64,000 nt of DNA from a virus. The stretch spans positions 25,836 through 89,835 of the IMG/VR virus record IMGVR_UViG_3300031957_002677, one strand, 5' to 3'. A program made the translations under genes and the position numbers. The notes under the pieces are model-generated. The model did not search any database and had not been told where the DNA came from. It was given only the letters and a program-made list of their open reading frames with translations. Below, piece by piece: positions 58,000 through 64,000 of this stretch (positions within the stretch are counted from its first letter, which is position 1; every line of letters starts with the position of its first letter).

Positions 58000-58622
58000 A
58001 GAATACCTAATTCATTTTTGGCAACAATATATTCTCTACACAGACCAGATCTTACAATATCATCAGCATCAAACTCAACGATATCTACTGAAGGCATTTG
58101 CTCTAGGATTTTCATAAAGTCAACGATACCATTCTTTTCGTTAGTCTTTACTAAATCACTTTGACTTGCATCACCGCAGAACATAATCTTACAGTTGTCA
58201 CCAACCCGTGTAATAATACTATCGAGTTCATGATAGTTCAAGTTTTGGAATTCGTCAATAAGAAGAATAGAATTGTCAAATGTAGTACCACGAATGAATG
58301 ATGTACTCCAAAAACTAACTGTTCCTTGAGTCTTGAGATTGCCATAGAGCATTTCAAACTCAGCATCAGAAGGCATTTGAAACATGTACTTAACCATGTT
58401 CTTGTATGGAATCTGATAGAGATTGGATTTGTCATCATGATCTCCTGGAAGAAAACCAATCTCTCTGGTTGCCACAAGAGATCTAATCACATATACCTTT
58501 TCATATGGTGTGAATTGATCTAAAGCTTCTTTGATTGCATGATATAAAGTAATGAATGTTTTACCTGTACCAGCAGTTCCGTAGGCAACAATATGCTTTC
58601 CTTCTTCATAAGATTTGAACAA
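57996..58622 (-). CDS. phoH: PhoH-like ATPase core, frame interrupted upstream by TAA
   Basis: The core contains Walker A VAYGTAGTGKTFITLYHAIK, a B-type segment (LLIDEFQNLN) and the PhoH arrangement FIRGTTFDNSILLIDEFQNL then MFCGDASQSD. PhoH is a P-loop protein often carried by marine phages; its role is unclear. The in-frame sequence continues upstream (PLTENQKK) to a TAA at 58647-58649 and then to the 36-codon piece that starts at 58757. No in-frame ATG lies between the stop and the Walker A motif, so expression of the core would need the TTG at 58622 or readthrough. Confidence 0.8.
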   Translation of the reverse strand: MFKSYEEGKHIVAYGTAGTGKTFITLYHAIKEALDQFTPYEKVYVIRSLVATREIGFLPGDHDDKSNLYQIPYKNMVKYMFQMPSDAEFEMLYGNLKTQGTVSFWSTSFIRGTTFDNSILLIDEFQNLNYHELDSIITRVGDNCKIMFCGDASQSDLVKTNEKNGIVDFMKILEQMPSVDIVEFDADDIVRSGLCREYIVAKNELGIL

Positions 58623-58646
58623 CTTCTTCTGATTTTCAGTGAGTGG

Positions 58647-58757
58647 TTAAATATTTAAAAGATGATCAGTATTGATTGGTTTCTTACCTTTAAGTGCTTG
58701 ACGATGATACTCCGAATTAATACCAACGTTATTGTTGTTTCTTTTCCTTCTAGCCAT
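58647..58757 (-). CDS. N-terminal segment of PhoH, ends at in-frame TAA (36 aa)
   Basis: The frame from ATG 58757 encodes MARRKRNNNNVGINSEYHRQ then ALKGKKPINTDHLLNI and ends in TAA (58649-58647). The next codon (CCA, Pro) continues in the same frame as the PhoH core. The Arg/Asn-rich start and the KKPIN segment are typical of the PhoH N-terminal region. Restoring CAA (Gln) in place of TAA would give a 253-residue protein of normal length. So this looks like one gene broken by a single nonsense change. Confidence 0.65.
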   Translation of the reverse strand: MARRKRNNNNVGINSEYHRQALKGKKPINTDHLLNI

Positions 58758-58758
58758 G

Positions 58759-59010
58759 TCAGATTTTTAGGTTTTGTGCTCCAGGTTGTTTTGATGCTCG
58801 TTCAAGAACTTCATTCCAACCTGGTTTTGATTTAACGAGTTTGTCTTTCCACTCACCAATTGGTTCTAGTCCCAATCCAGGTGAATTTTCTGGAGTATAG
58901 AACCTTTCCCAGTCTGGGTTATCTTGTTTCCACTGATCCCATTCGTGAATACTCATTTTCACTTCTTTGGTCTCACCAGTCTCCCTATTTTTTACAGGAT
59001 ATGTTGCCAT
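58759..59010 (-). CDS. Small conserved cyanophage protein (83 aa)
   Basis: The product begins MATYPVKNRETGETKEVKMS and ends in VLERASKQPGAQNLKI. I recall cyanophage proteins of the form MPTYRVKNxxTGE...PGWKExLxKIAExxPGS, some annotated as zinc-ribbon or FmdB-like, and this resembles a compact Cys-free version. The ATG at 59010 is used; the frame could open at a GTG three codons upstream. It is one base before the PhoH start. Function unknown. Confidence 0.65.
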   Translation of the reverse strand: MATYPVKNRETGETKEVKMSIHEWDQWKQDNPDWERFYTPENSPGLGLEPIGEWKDKLVKSKPGWNEVLERASKQPGAQNLKI

Positions 59011-59033
59011 GATTATCACTCAGTGTAGTTTAT

Positions 59034-60050
59034 TTAGATCTTAATCCAACGTTCGTTTGCGAGAGTCCATTGAACAACTTCTTTGACACGATCACGAATA
59101 TCTTTAGGTTCCCATCCCATTGCCTTCATCTTTTCACCAGATAATGCATAACGTAAGTCATGACCAGGACGTGCAGAGTGGAAGTCAACCATCTCATACT
59201 TAAGTTCCTTGCCCTGAGCATCAGCAATCATCTGTGCAAGTTGAAGATTGTTGAGTTCTTCTGCACCAACGATGTTAAACTTAGGACACCTTGCACCACC
59301 CCAAGTGTAAGACTCTACGTCCTTACCAAGTAGGAATAGAAGTGCATCTGCAACGTCTTCGGCATGAATGTAGTGTCGTGATCCAGGAATTTCCTTAGTT
59401 GGATCACTGTGAATGGTAATTGTCTCACCATCACGGGCACGTTTAATGCACATGGGAATGAACTTCTCTGGGTGTTGACGTTGCCCGAAGACATTCATTG
59501 TGTGAGTAATGTATACAGGTACTCCATAAGTGTTGTGGAAAGCAACTGCTAGTTCTTCACCACCTGCCTTGGTTGCACTGTATGGGTTAGTAGAATTGTA
59601 ACGATCGTTCTCTTCATACAGAATACCATCTGGTGCAGGACCAAAGACTTCATCAGTACCAAAGTAAACAAATCTTTCTAGATGATCTAGACTACGGGCA
59701 TAGTCAAGGATGTTGCAGGTTGCCACAACATTATCCATGACGAATTCCATAGGATATTCAATGCTGCGATCAACATGAGAACCAGCAGCAAGATGAAGAA
59801 TGTAATCAACCTTACCAATGTCCGCAGCAATCAGTGGATTCACTGCTGCCTTCAGATCATGGAATACAATCCTCACCCGAGAACGATCTTCAGCAGAAAA
59901 ATCTTTTAGAACGTCTTCAAGACGATTAAGATTTCCACTGAAGTCTAGACGATCTAGCGTAACTACTTCCCAGTCTGTATTTTTCAAAATCTGGGAAATT
60001 AAATGGTGGGCAATAAAACCTGCACCACCTGTAATTAACGCTCTTTTCAT
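59034..60050 (-). CDS. NAD-dependent sugar-nucleotide 4,6-dehydratase-like (RmlB type), 338 aa
   Basis: This is an extended short-chain dehydrogenase: ITGGAGFIAHHL (about 6-17, GxxGxxG NAD motif), HLAAGSHVDRSIEYP, FGTDEVFGPAPDG (the TDE of 4,6-dehydratases), and NPYSATKAGGEELAVAF (YxxxK catalytic pair). RmlB converts dTDP-glucose to 4-keto-6-deoxyglucose; the nucleotide and sugar here are not determinable. I set the start at ATG 60050; a TTG four codons upstream is unlikely. It follows the carbamoyltransferase genes and may feed a decorated sugar. Confidence 0.8.
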   Translation of the reverse strand: MKRALITGGAGFIAHHLISQILKNTDWEVVTLDRLDFSGNLNRLEDVLKDFSAEDRSRVRIVFHDLKAAVNPLIAADIGKVDYILHLAAGSHVDRSIEYPMEFVMDNVVATCNILDYARSLDHLERFVYFGTDEVFGPAPDGILYEENDRYNSTNPYSATKAGGEELAVAFHNTYGVPVYITHTMNVFGQRQHPEKFIPMCIKRARDGETITIHSDPTKEIPGSRHYIHAEDVADALLFLLGKDVESYTWGGARCPKFNIVGAEELNNLQLAQMIADAQGKELKYEMVDFHSARPGHDLRYALSGEKMKAMGWEPKDIRDRVKEVVQWTLANERWIKI

Positions 60051-60069
60051 GTTTTTTCTCAAATACTCT

Positions 60070-61293
60070 TTAATTATAACTCAAATTGTTCTGTCTTGCA
60101 ACCTCTAGTTCAATTTGCTTCTTTAAAATGCTGTTTGGTGGTTGGTGAATTCCTTGATAAATTGACTTTAAAGGTTTAATATCAGTTGATTGAGTTCTTT
60201 CATGATGGAATATTTTTGCCGCACCAAATGATTGACATGCATCACCAGCAATAGGATCAACATAAAAATTAATATTAGGATACTCTTCTTGAACTACTGA
60301 GTTTGCACATATATTCAATGCACATCCACCAGAGAATACAATATTCTTAGTATCTGGTTTCAGTTCTAGAGACTGTTCAATTCTCATTCTTAAAACATCT
60401 TCCATACATTGTTGGACTTCCCATGCCAAATCTGCTTTCTTCTGAAAATCATTATGATGTCTAAGAACTGGAAAGTTTGTTGTGTTGAATAGTCTATTAC
60501 TATAAAACACATTCATATTTGCCATTCCATTATCAAGAATGAATGGTGGGAAATCATCATTTTTATTCCCGTATGCAGCAAGTCCCATTGTCTTACCACA
60601 TTCATCACGATGCCATCCTAGATGATATGTAACTGTTCCATACATAATGCCAATATCATAACATGAGTTGACATCAATCCTATCGTTTGCAGTCATCATT
60701 TCAAAGAAGTCATTTGGGAAATTGACTTGAATGAATCCTCTAGGTTGTGGTGATGGAACGATGAAATTTTTCCACAATGGTATAAAACCATGTGGATATT
60801 GTGCAGAATATATTGATGTGCTCTCTAGGAACATAACGTCATCCCACTGTTGGGCCTCCTTTAATTCAGCATCAGTTAATTCAATACCTGCTAGTTGCAT
60901 TAGAGTATCAACTCTATAATCTGCACCCCATCCATCAATAACAATACAAACAGCCTCATCAAACCCTGAAGCATAAAATGCAGAAGAAGCATGGTACAAA
61001 TGGTGCTCTTGAACTTCTTGCACTCTTTTAATATGGTTAAGTTTGTATTTCTCTAACATGTCAATCATGTCTTGAAATTCTCCATCCTCACCATTAATTA
61101 AAACAATTTCATCAAGACCATATTGTTCATGAAACTTTTTAATATGGTCAAAAATATGGTATAAAAAATTATCATGTTTTTTACCAGACAATCTTTCTTC
61201 TAAAATAATTTCATAGACTTCACCATTATGAAGCATAGTCACACCTGCTTCATGACCACTACAAGATAGAGAAGCTACATTATAATCTTTCAT
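60070..61293 (-). CDS. Carbamoyltransferase N-terminal (Kae1-like) domain protein, copy 2 (407 aa)
   Basis: It carries the ASKHA/Kae1-like half of NodU/TobZ-type O-carbamoyltransferases. The motifs are VASLSCSGHEAGVTMLHNGE (about 6-25), QEHHLYHASSAFYASGFDEA (metal-binding H97/H98/H101), VIDGWGAD (about 118-125), then NIVFSGGCALN and DPIAGDACQSFGAAK. This half transfers the carbamoyl group to the acceptor using adenylate made by the C-domain. In typical enzymes both domains are one chain of 550-600 residues; here the C-domain is a separate gene upstream (61290-61847), overlapping by ATGA. The acceptor (sugar or nucleotide) is unknown. Confidence 0.8.
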   Translation of the reverse strand: MKDYNVASLSCSGHEAGVTMLHNGEVYEIILEERLSGKKHDNFLYHIFDHIKKFHEQYGLDEIVLINGEDGEFQDMIDMLEKYKLNHIKRVQEVQEHHLYHASSAFYASGFDEAVCIVIDGWGADYRVDTLMQLAGIELTDAELKEAQQWDDVMFLESTSIYSAQYPHGFIPLWKNFIVPSPQPRGFIQVNFPNDFFEMMTANDRIDVNSCYDIGIMYGTVTYHLGWHRDECGKTMGLAAYGNKNDDFPPFILDNGMANMNVFYSNRLFNTTNFPVLRHHNDFQKKADLAWEVQQCMEDVLRMRIEQSLELKPDTKNIVFSGGCALNICANSVVQEEYPNINFYVDPIAGDACQSFGAAKIFHHERTQSTDIKPLKSIYQGIHQPPNSILKKQIELEVARQNNLSYN

Positions 61294-61847
61294 TTTACCA
61301 CCAACATACTAACATCTGCGAAATAAACATAATGAAGTTCGGATTTTTGTAAAGAATCTATTGCTTGCCCTACAGTTTCTACTATTGCATCACCAGCAAG
61401 ATTGAATGATGTATTTAATAAGATTGGAACCTGTGTATTAATATAAAAAGTTTTAATCAGATTATAATAATGAAAATTCTCTTCTTTATTTACGGTTTGA
61501 ATTCTACAAGTTCCATCTACATGAGTAATTGAAGGAATGTATTCTGACATTCCATCCTTTACTCTAAGATTGAATGTCATATGAGGAGAACTCTTCAGAC
61601 CAATCATATCAAACCATTTATCAGCATGTTCTTCCAAAACAGAACCAGCAAACGGTCTAAAACTTTCTCTCTTTTTTACAGTGTTGACTATATCTTTTCC
61701 ATCAGGAACTCTTGGATCAAAAATAATTGATCTATTTCCCAATGCTCTGGGACCAACTTCGGATCTTCCTTGATGTATTGCTCCGATTTTTTTATCTAAA
61801 ATCAATTCAACAACGTCATCATATGTAACATCATATTTTATTTTCAT
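61290..61847 (-). CDS. Carbamoyltransferase C-terminal (YrdC-like) domain protein, copy 2 (185 aa)
   Basis: This is the C-terminal domain of NodU/TobZ enzymes as a stand-alone gene. IGAIHQGRSEVGPRALGNRS (about 21-40) is the conserved carbamoyl-adenylate-forming motif, followed by SFRPFAGSVLEEHADKWFDM, HVDGTCRIQTV and LLNTSFNLAGDAIVETVGQA. It should make carbamoyl-AMP from carbamoyl phosphate and ATP. The start overlaps the 61844 gene stop and the stop overlaps the 60070 gene start, so three genes are translationally coupled. Confidence 0.82.
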   Translation of the reverse strand: MKIKYDVTYDDVVELILDKKIGAIHQGRSEVGPRALGNRSIIFDPRVPDGKDIVNTVKKRESFRPFAGSVLEEHADKWFDMIGLKSSPHMTFNLRVKDGMSEYIPSITHVDGTCRIQTVNKEENFHYYNLIKTFYINTQVPILLNTSFNLAGDAIVETVGQAIDSLQKSELHYVYFADVSMLVVK

Positions 61848-63109
61848 GCACTAGGTCCAAAATAAAGGTGTTTGAATGGGAATTTATCTTTACTCTTGGT
61901 CATTCCATACCATAAGTATTTTGCTGCTCCGATTGCTGTTCCCGCGTCGTGTGCAATAGGGTCTACAAAGAATTCTACATTTGGAAATGCCTTTGTATAT
62001 TTATAGTTGTTCACACAATTTAAAAAGTAACCTCCAGAAAGTACAATCTTATTTTTTCCAGTTATATCTAATGCTTTCTTAATTAGATTGCATGTATGAA
62101 TGAAAGTTACAGTCTGAAGTTTATCGGCAAGAGATGCACAAATATAAAAGTCGAGTGTAGGATTATTAAACTCGGTATTGATTCCTCTTGAACCCATTGC
62201 CGCATCATATTCATCTGGATCAATCCCAGCAATAAATTCTTCAAAATGTTTGAAGAGGTCATATACAGTTATATCTACACCTTCGTTCTCCATAAACCAA
62301 TCTTTAATAAAGATTGATTTTTCCTTTTCATAATTTCTAAAGACATGCTTATTCTCTTCAAGATTATCTGATGACAATCGATGACCAGATAATCCCATAA
62401 CTTTTCCCGCTTCAGTTCCACCGTGCATCTCAAAGAGACCACAAATCATATTAAACAAATCCCCACAACTTCGTGTACGGGAGTAGATCTCATTTTTACT
62501 TCTCTTCCAAAAAATTTCTTCCTCCCCACTCATCTCATCACCTAAAGCGTCTAAGATAGAACAATGTTTAAACTTAGTCTCAAAGAATGGAAAATCATAA
62601 GAACAATTAAAGATACTCTCAATTTCTCTGAATGGATATTCATATTTTTCAGAAGTCACTTCTTCTCTATATTTTGTATCGAAAGCACCACCACCATCAA
62701 GAACTAGTGCTGCTGCATCATCAAATCCAGATGCAAAGAAAGCATTTGCAGCATGATAAATGTGATGGTTATCGGAATAAAACATAGAGGTGTTGAAGTT
62801 TACACCACCATTCTGCAGTCCTCTAAGGAAACTGTTACGAACGACATCATCATCGTCCTGTCTATCTCTACCGTAAGAGGAAAAAATAATATAATCAATC
62901 CAAGTTGTATATTTTTTGATGGCATCAACTTGATGGCAAATTTCTAGAATTTTACCACTATCATCATATTCTGCAAAAATTTCATCAACGGATCCCTCAG
63001 GGTTTTTAATACCCGTTAATCTTTCTTCCTCAGAAAAATATACAACTTCACCATCTTTCAAGAGACATGCTGATGGTTCATGTGATATGTTTACACCTAA
63101 GATGTACAT
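61844..63109 (-). CDS. Carbamoyltransferase N-terminal (Kae1-like) domain protein, copy 1 (421 aa)
   Basis: The motifs parallel copy 2: MYILGVNISHEPSACLLKDG (1-20), DNHHIYHAANAFFASGFDDA (H115/H116/H119), LVLDGGGAFD, NKIVLSGGYFLNCVNNY, and DPIAHDAGTAIGAAKYLW near the end. It lies one base after the copy-1 C-domain stop (63111) and overlaps copy 2's C-domain start. The two N-domains differ widely outside the motifs, so they may act on different acceptors. This N-domain/C-domain split is a gene-level one; neither piece is truncated. Confidence 0.82.
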   Translation of the reverse strand: MYILGVNISHEPSACLLKDGEVVYFSEEERLTGIKNPEGSVDEIFAEYDDSGKILEICHQVDAIKKYTTWIDYIIFSSYGRDRQDDDDVVRNSFLRGLQNGGVNFNTSMFYSDNHHIYHAANAFFASGFDDAAALVLDGGGAFDTKYREEVTSEKYEYPFREIESIFNCSYDFPFFETKFKHCSILDALGDEMSGEEEIFWKRSKNEIYSRTRSCGDLFNMICGLFEMHGGTEAGKVMGLSGHRLSSDNLEENKHVFRNYEKEKSIFIKDWFMENEGVDITVYDLFKHFEEFIAGIDPDEYDAAMGSRGINTEFNNPTLDFYICASLADKLQTVTFIHTCNLIKKALDITGKNKIVLSGGYFLNCVNNYKYTKAFPNVEFFVDPIAHDAGTAIGAAKYLWYGMTKSKDKFPFKHLYFGPSA

Positions 63110-63110
63110 A

Positions 63111-63680
63111 TTAAACCTCGTTCTTTGAATAGACTAGTGTTTGCTTTTCTGGAAGATAAAGATATTCAAATGATGACTCTTCCAAAGTACTAAGAGCATC
63201 TTTTAAATTGTGGACAATTGGTTTTCCACTCACGTTAAATGAAGTATTACCAATAATGGGAACTCCAGTTAAATCCTTAAATGCTTTAATTAAATTATAA
63301 TAGTGCAAGTTTTGATCTTCAGTTACAGTTTGGATTCTGCAGGTCTTATTCTTATGTACAATTGCAGGTATCTTTTTTACTTTATCCTTTTTCACATCAA
63401 TGGCATAAGTCATAAAAGGTGATTCTTTAATTGACCCATTATCAAACCACTCAGAAAAGTCTTCCAATAAAATAGAACCAGCTACAGGTCTATACCATTC
63501 TCTACCTTTATGTAAGTTTACATGACCCCACATTTCAAACATAGATGGATTAAACAGAAAAGATCTGTTTCCTAATGCACGTGGTCCACCCTCATCAGCA
63601 CCCTGAAAGATTGCTACAATATGGTTGTCATTTATTAATTTTGCAACGGTAAAATAACTTACCTTTGGTATTACTTTCAT
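63111..63680 (-). CDS. Carbamoyltransferase C-terminal domain protein, copy 1 (189 aa)
   Basis: The product contains IVAIFQGADEGGPRALGNRS (about 21-40). The family usually has GRxE where this copy has GADE, so an Arg that normally precedes the acid is Ala. The rest is regular: WYRPVAGSILLEDFSEWFDN, HKNKTCRIQTV, GVPIIGNTSFNVSGKPIVHN. If the Arg matters for carbamoyl phosphate binding, this copy may be altered. A late promoter AATAAATA lies about 20 bases upstream of its ATG. It heads the carbamoyltransferase cluster, just downstream of thyX. Confidence 0.8.
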   Translation of the reverse strand: MKVIPKVSYFTVAKLINDNHIVAIFQGADEGGPRALGNRSFLFNPSMFEMWGHVNLHKGREWYRPVAGSILLEDFSEWFDNGSIKESPFMTYAIDVKKDKVKKIPAIVHKNKTCRIQTVTEDQNLHYYNLIKAFKDLTGVPIIGNTSFNVSGKPIVHNLKDALSTLEESSFEYLYLPEKQTLVYSKNEV

Positions 63681-63700
63681 CTGAAGAACTACTGTATGTT

Positions 63701-64000
63701 TTATTTATTATGCTCTGCCCACCCAAGTGCTTCAGAAATCACTGGGAACTGTCCAGCAAAGATACACTTACACTCATTAGCAATGTCCATATGCTCTTTC
63801 TGCGTTCCGTTAGCAGACCTCAGATCGATATAATGAATCCATGAACGAACTGAGCCACTCATGTAAATTTTGGTGGGTACTGCTAAAGGAAGCACAAAAC
63901 GAGCACATTCCTTTGCCACACCATGATCAAGCATAGTCTGATATAGATCCATAGCAGAAGCAAAATGCCTTTCAATAGCAATCTCAAACTCTTGCTTATG
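63701..64000 (-). CDS. thyX: Flavin-dependent thymidylate synthase ThyX, C-terminal part
   Basis: The frame enters from the right edge without a start and ends with TAA at 63701. The 99 visible residues include ECARFVLPLAVPTKIYMSGS, RSWIHYIDLRSANGTQKEHM and a C-terminal ISEALGWAEH, the end of ThyX. The ThyX motif (RHRxxS) would lie outside the window. ThyX makes dTMP from dUMP with methylene-tetrahydrofolate and flavin. It connects with the deaminase-like gene at 3771. A Met at 63952 is internal, not the start. Confidence 0.88.
   Translation of the reverse strand, partial: HKQEFEIAIERHFASAMDLYQTMLDHGVAKECARFVLPLAVPTKIYMSGSVRSWIHYIDLRSANGTQKEHMDIANECKCIFAGQFPVISEALGWAEHNK
63702..63709 (-). 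promoter_or_regulatory. T4-like late promoter AATAAATA
   Basis: The minus strand reads ATAATAAATAAAACA, overlapping the thyX stop and about 22 bases before the ATG of the first carbamoyltransferase gene. It implies late expression of the carbamoyltransferase and sugar-nucleotide genes. Confidence 0.55.

Noticed and set aside
60070-63680. Carbamoyltransferase genes as one gene broken by frameshifts
   Set aside because: The C-domain pieces lie upstream of the N-domain pieces, the reverse of the usual fused order, and both sets show clean start/stop overlaps, so simple breakage does not explain them.
1-64000. Photosystem genes (psbA/psbD), integrase or attachment sites
   Set aside because: No frame in the window has their motifs; the only photosynthesis-related candidate is the CpeT-like gene.

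Overview
The window is 64 kb of an AT-rich T4-like (myovirus) genome. It almost certainly comes from a marine cyanophage of the Synechococcus/Prochlorococcus myovirus group. The evidence is a contiguous T4-type baseplate block (gp5-like, gp27-like, gp51, gp26, gp54, gp4, gp48, gp53), a T4-type replication and late-transcription block (gp32, gp59, gp33), NATAAATA-type late promoters, and the accessory genes PhoH, CpeT-like, ThyX, DUF1825-like and many 2-oxoglutarate/Fe(II) oxygenases. Nearly everything is on the minus strand, so transcription runs from high to low coordinates. The exception is one + strand island (gp4, a hypothetical, gp48, gp53; 51.3-54.2 kb). Coding density is very high, with many ATGA-type overlaps.

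From the right end (upstream) to the left: 59-64 kb carries the 3' part of thyX, two carbamoyltransferases each split into separate C-domain and N-domain genes, and a sugar-nucleotide dehydratase. 54.3-59 kb is the early/middle DNA block: PhoH (its reading frame broken by an in-frame TAA), a RecB-like nuclease, gp33, gp59, a DUF1825-like protein and gp32. 37.5-54.2 kb is the baseplate/tail block, with two very large proteins carrying cell-wall-active domains (amidase and RlpA-like barrel). 35.9-37.5 kb holds an odd tRNA, an oxygenase and a CpeT-like gene. 18.7-35.9 kb holds giant tail-fibre and adhesin genes plus a subtilisin-like protease. 7.8-18.5 kb has a helicase, two tail-collar proteins (one with a large Arg-rich hexapeptide insert), a coiled-coil protein and seven genes encoding eight oxygenase domains. 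0-7.8 kb is a bank of small early genes, including a DNA methyltransferase/nuclease-like pair, a nucleotide-deaminase-like protein, a KxDG ligase-like protein and two secreted paralogues.

Three promoter classes are visible. (i) Sigma70-type TTGACN-N17-TATAAT-like promoters precede gp33, gp32, a hypothetical gene at 37.5 kb and a small gene at 18.6 kb. (ii) A distinctive class in the left 19 kb has a dyad-bearing element (CAGTT-N4-AACTG-like) whose near edge lies 28-30 bases upstream of the -10, found at seven sites. (iii) T4-like late promoters (NATAAATA) precede the structural genes and also the carbamoyltransferase cluster.

The observations most worth a second look are the dyad promoter family, the paired split carbamoyltransferases, the oxygenase cluster wrapped around an Arg/Pro-rich tail-collar protein, the subtilase in the tail-fibre operon, the PhoH stop codon, and a UAU-anticodon tRNA with a class-II-like variable arm. 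All functional calls come from motif reading without database searches.
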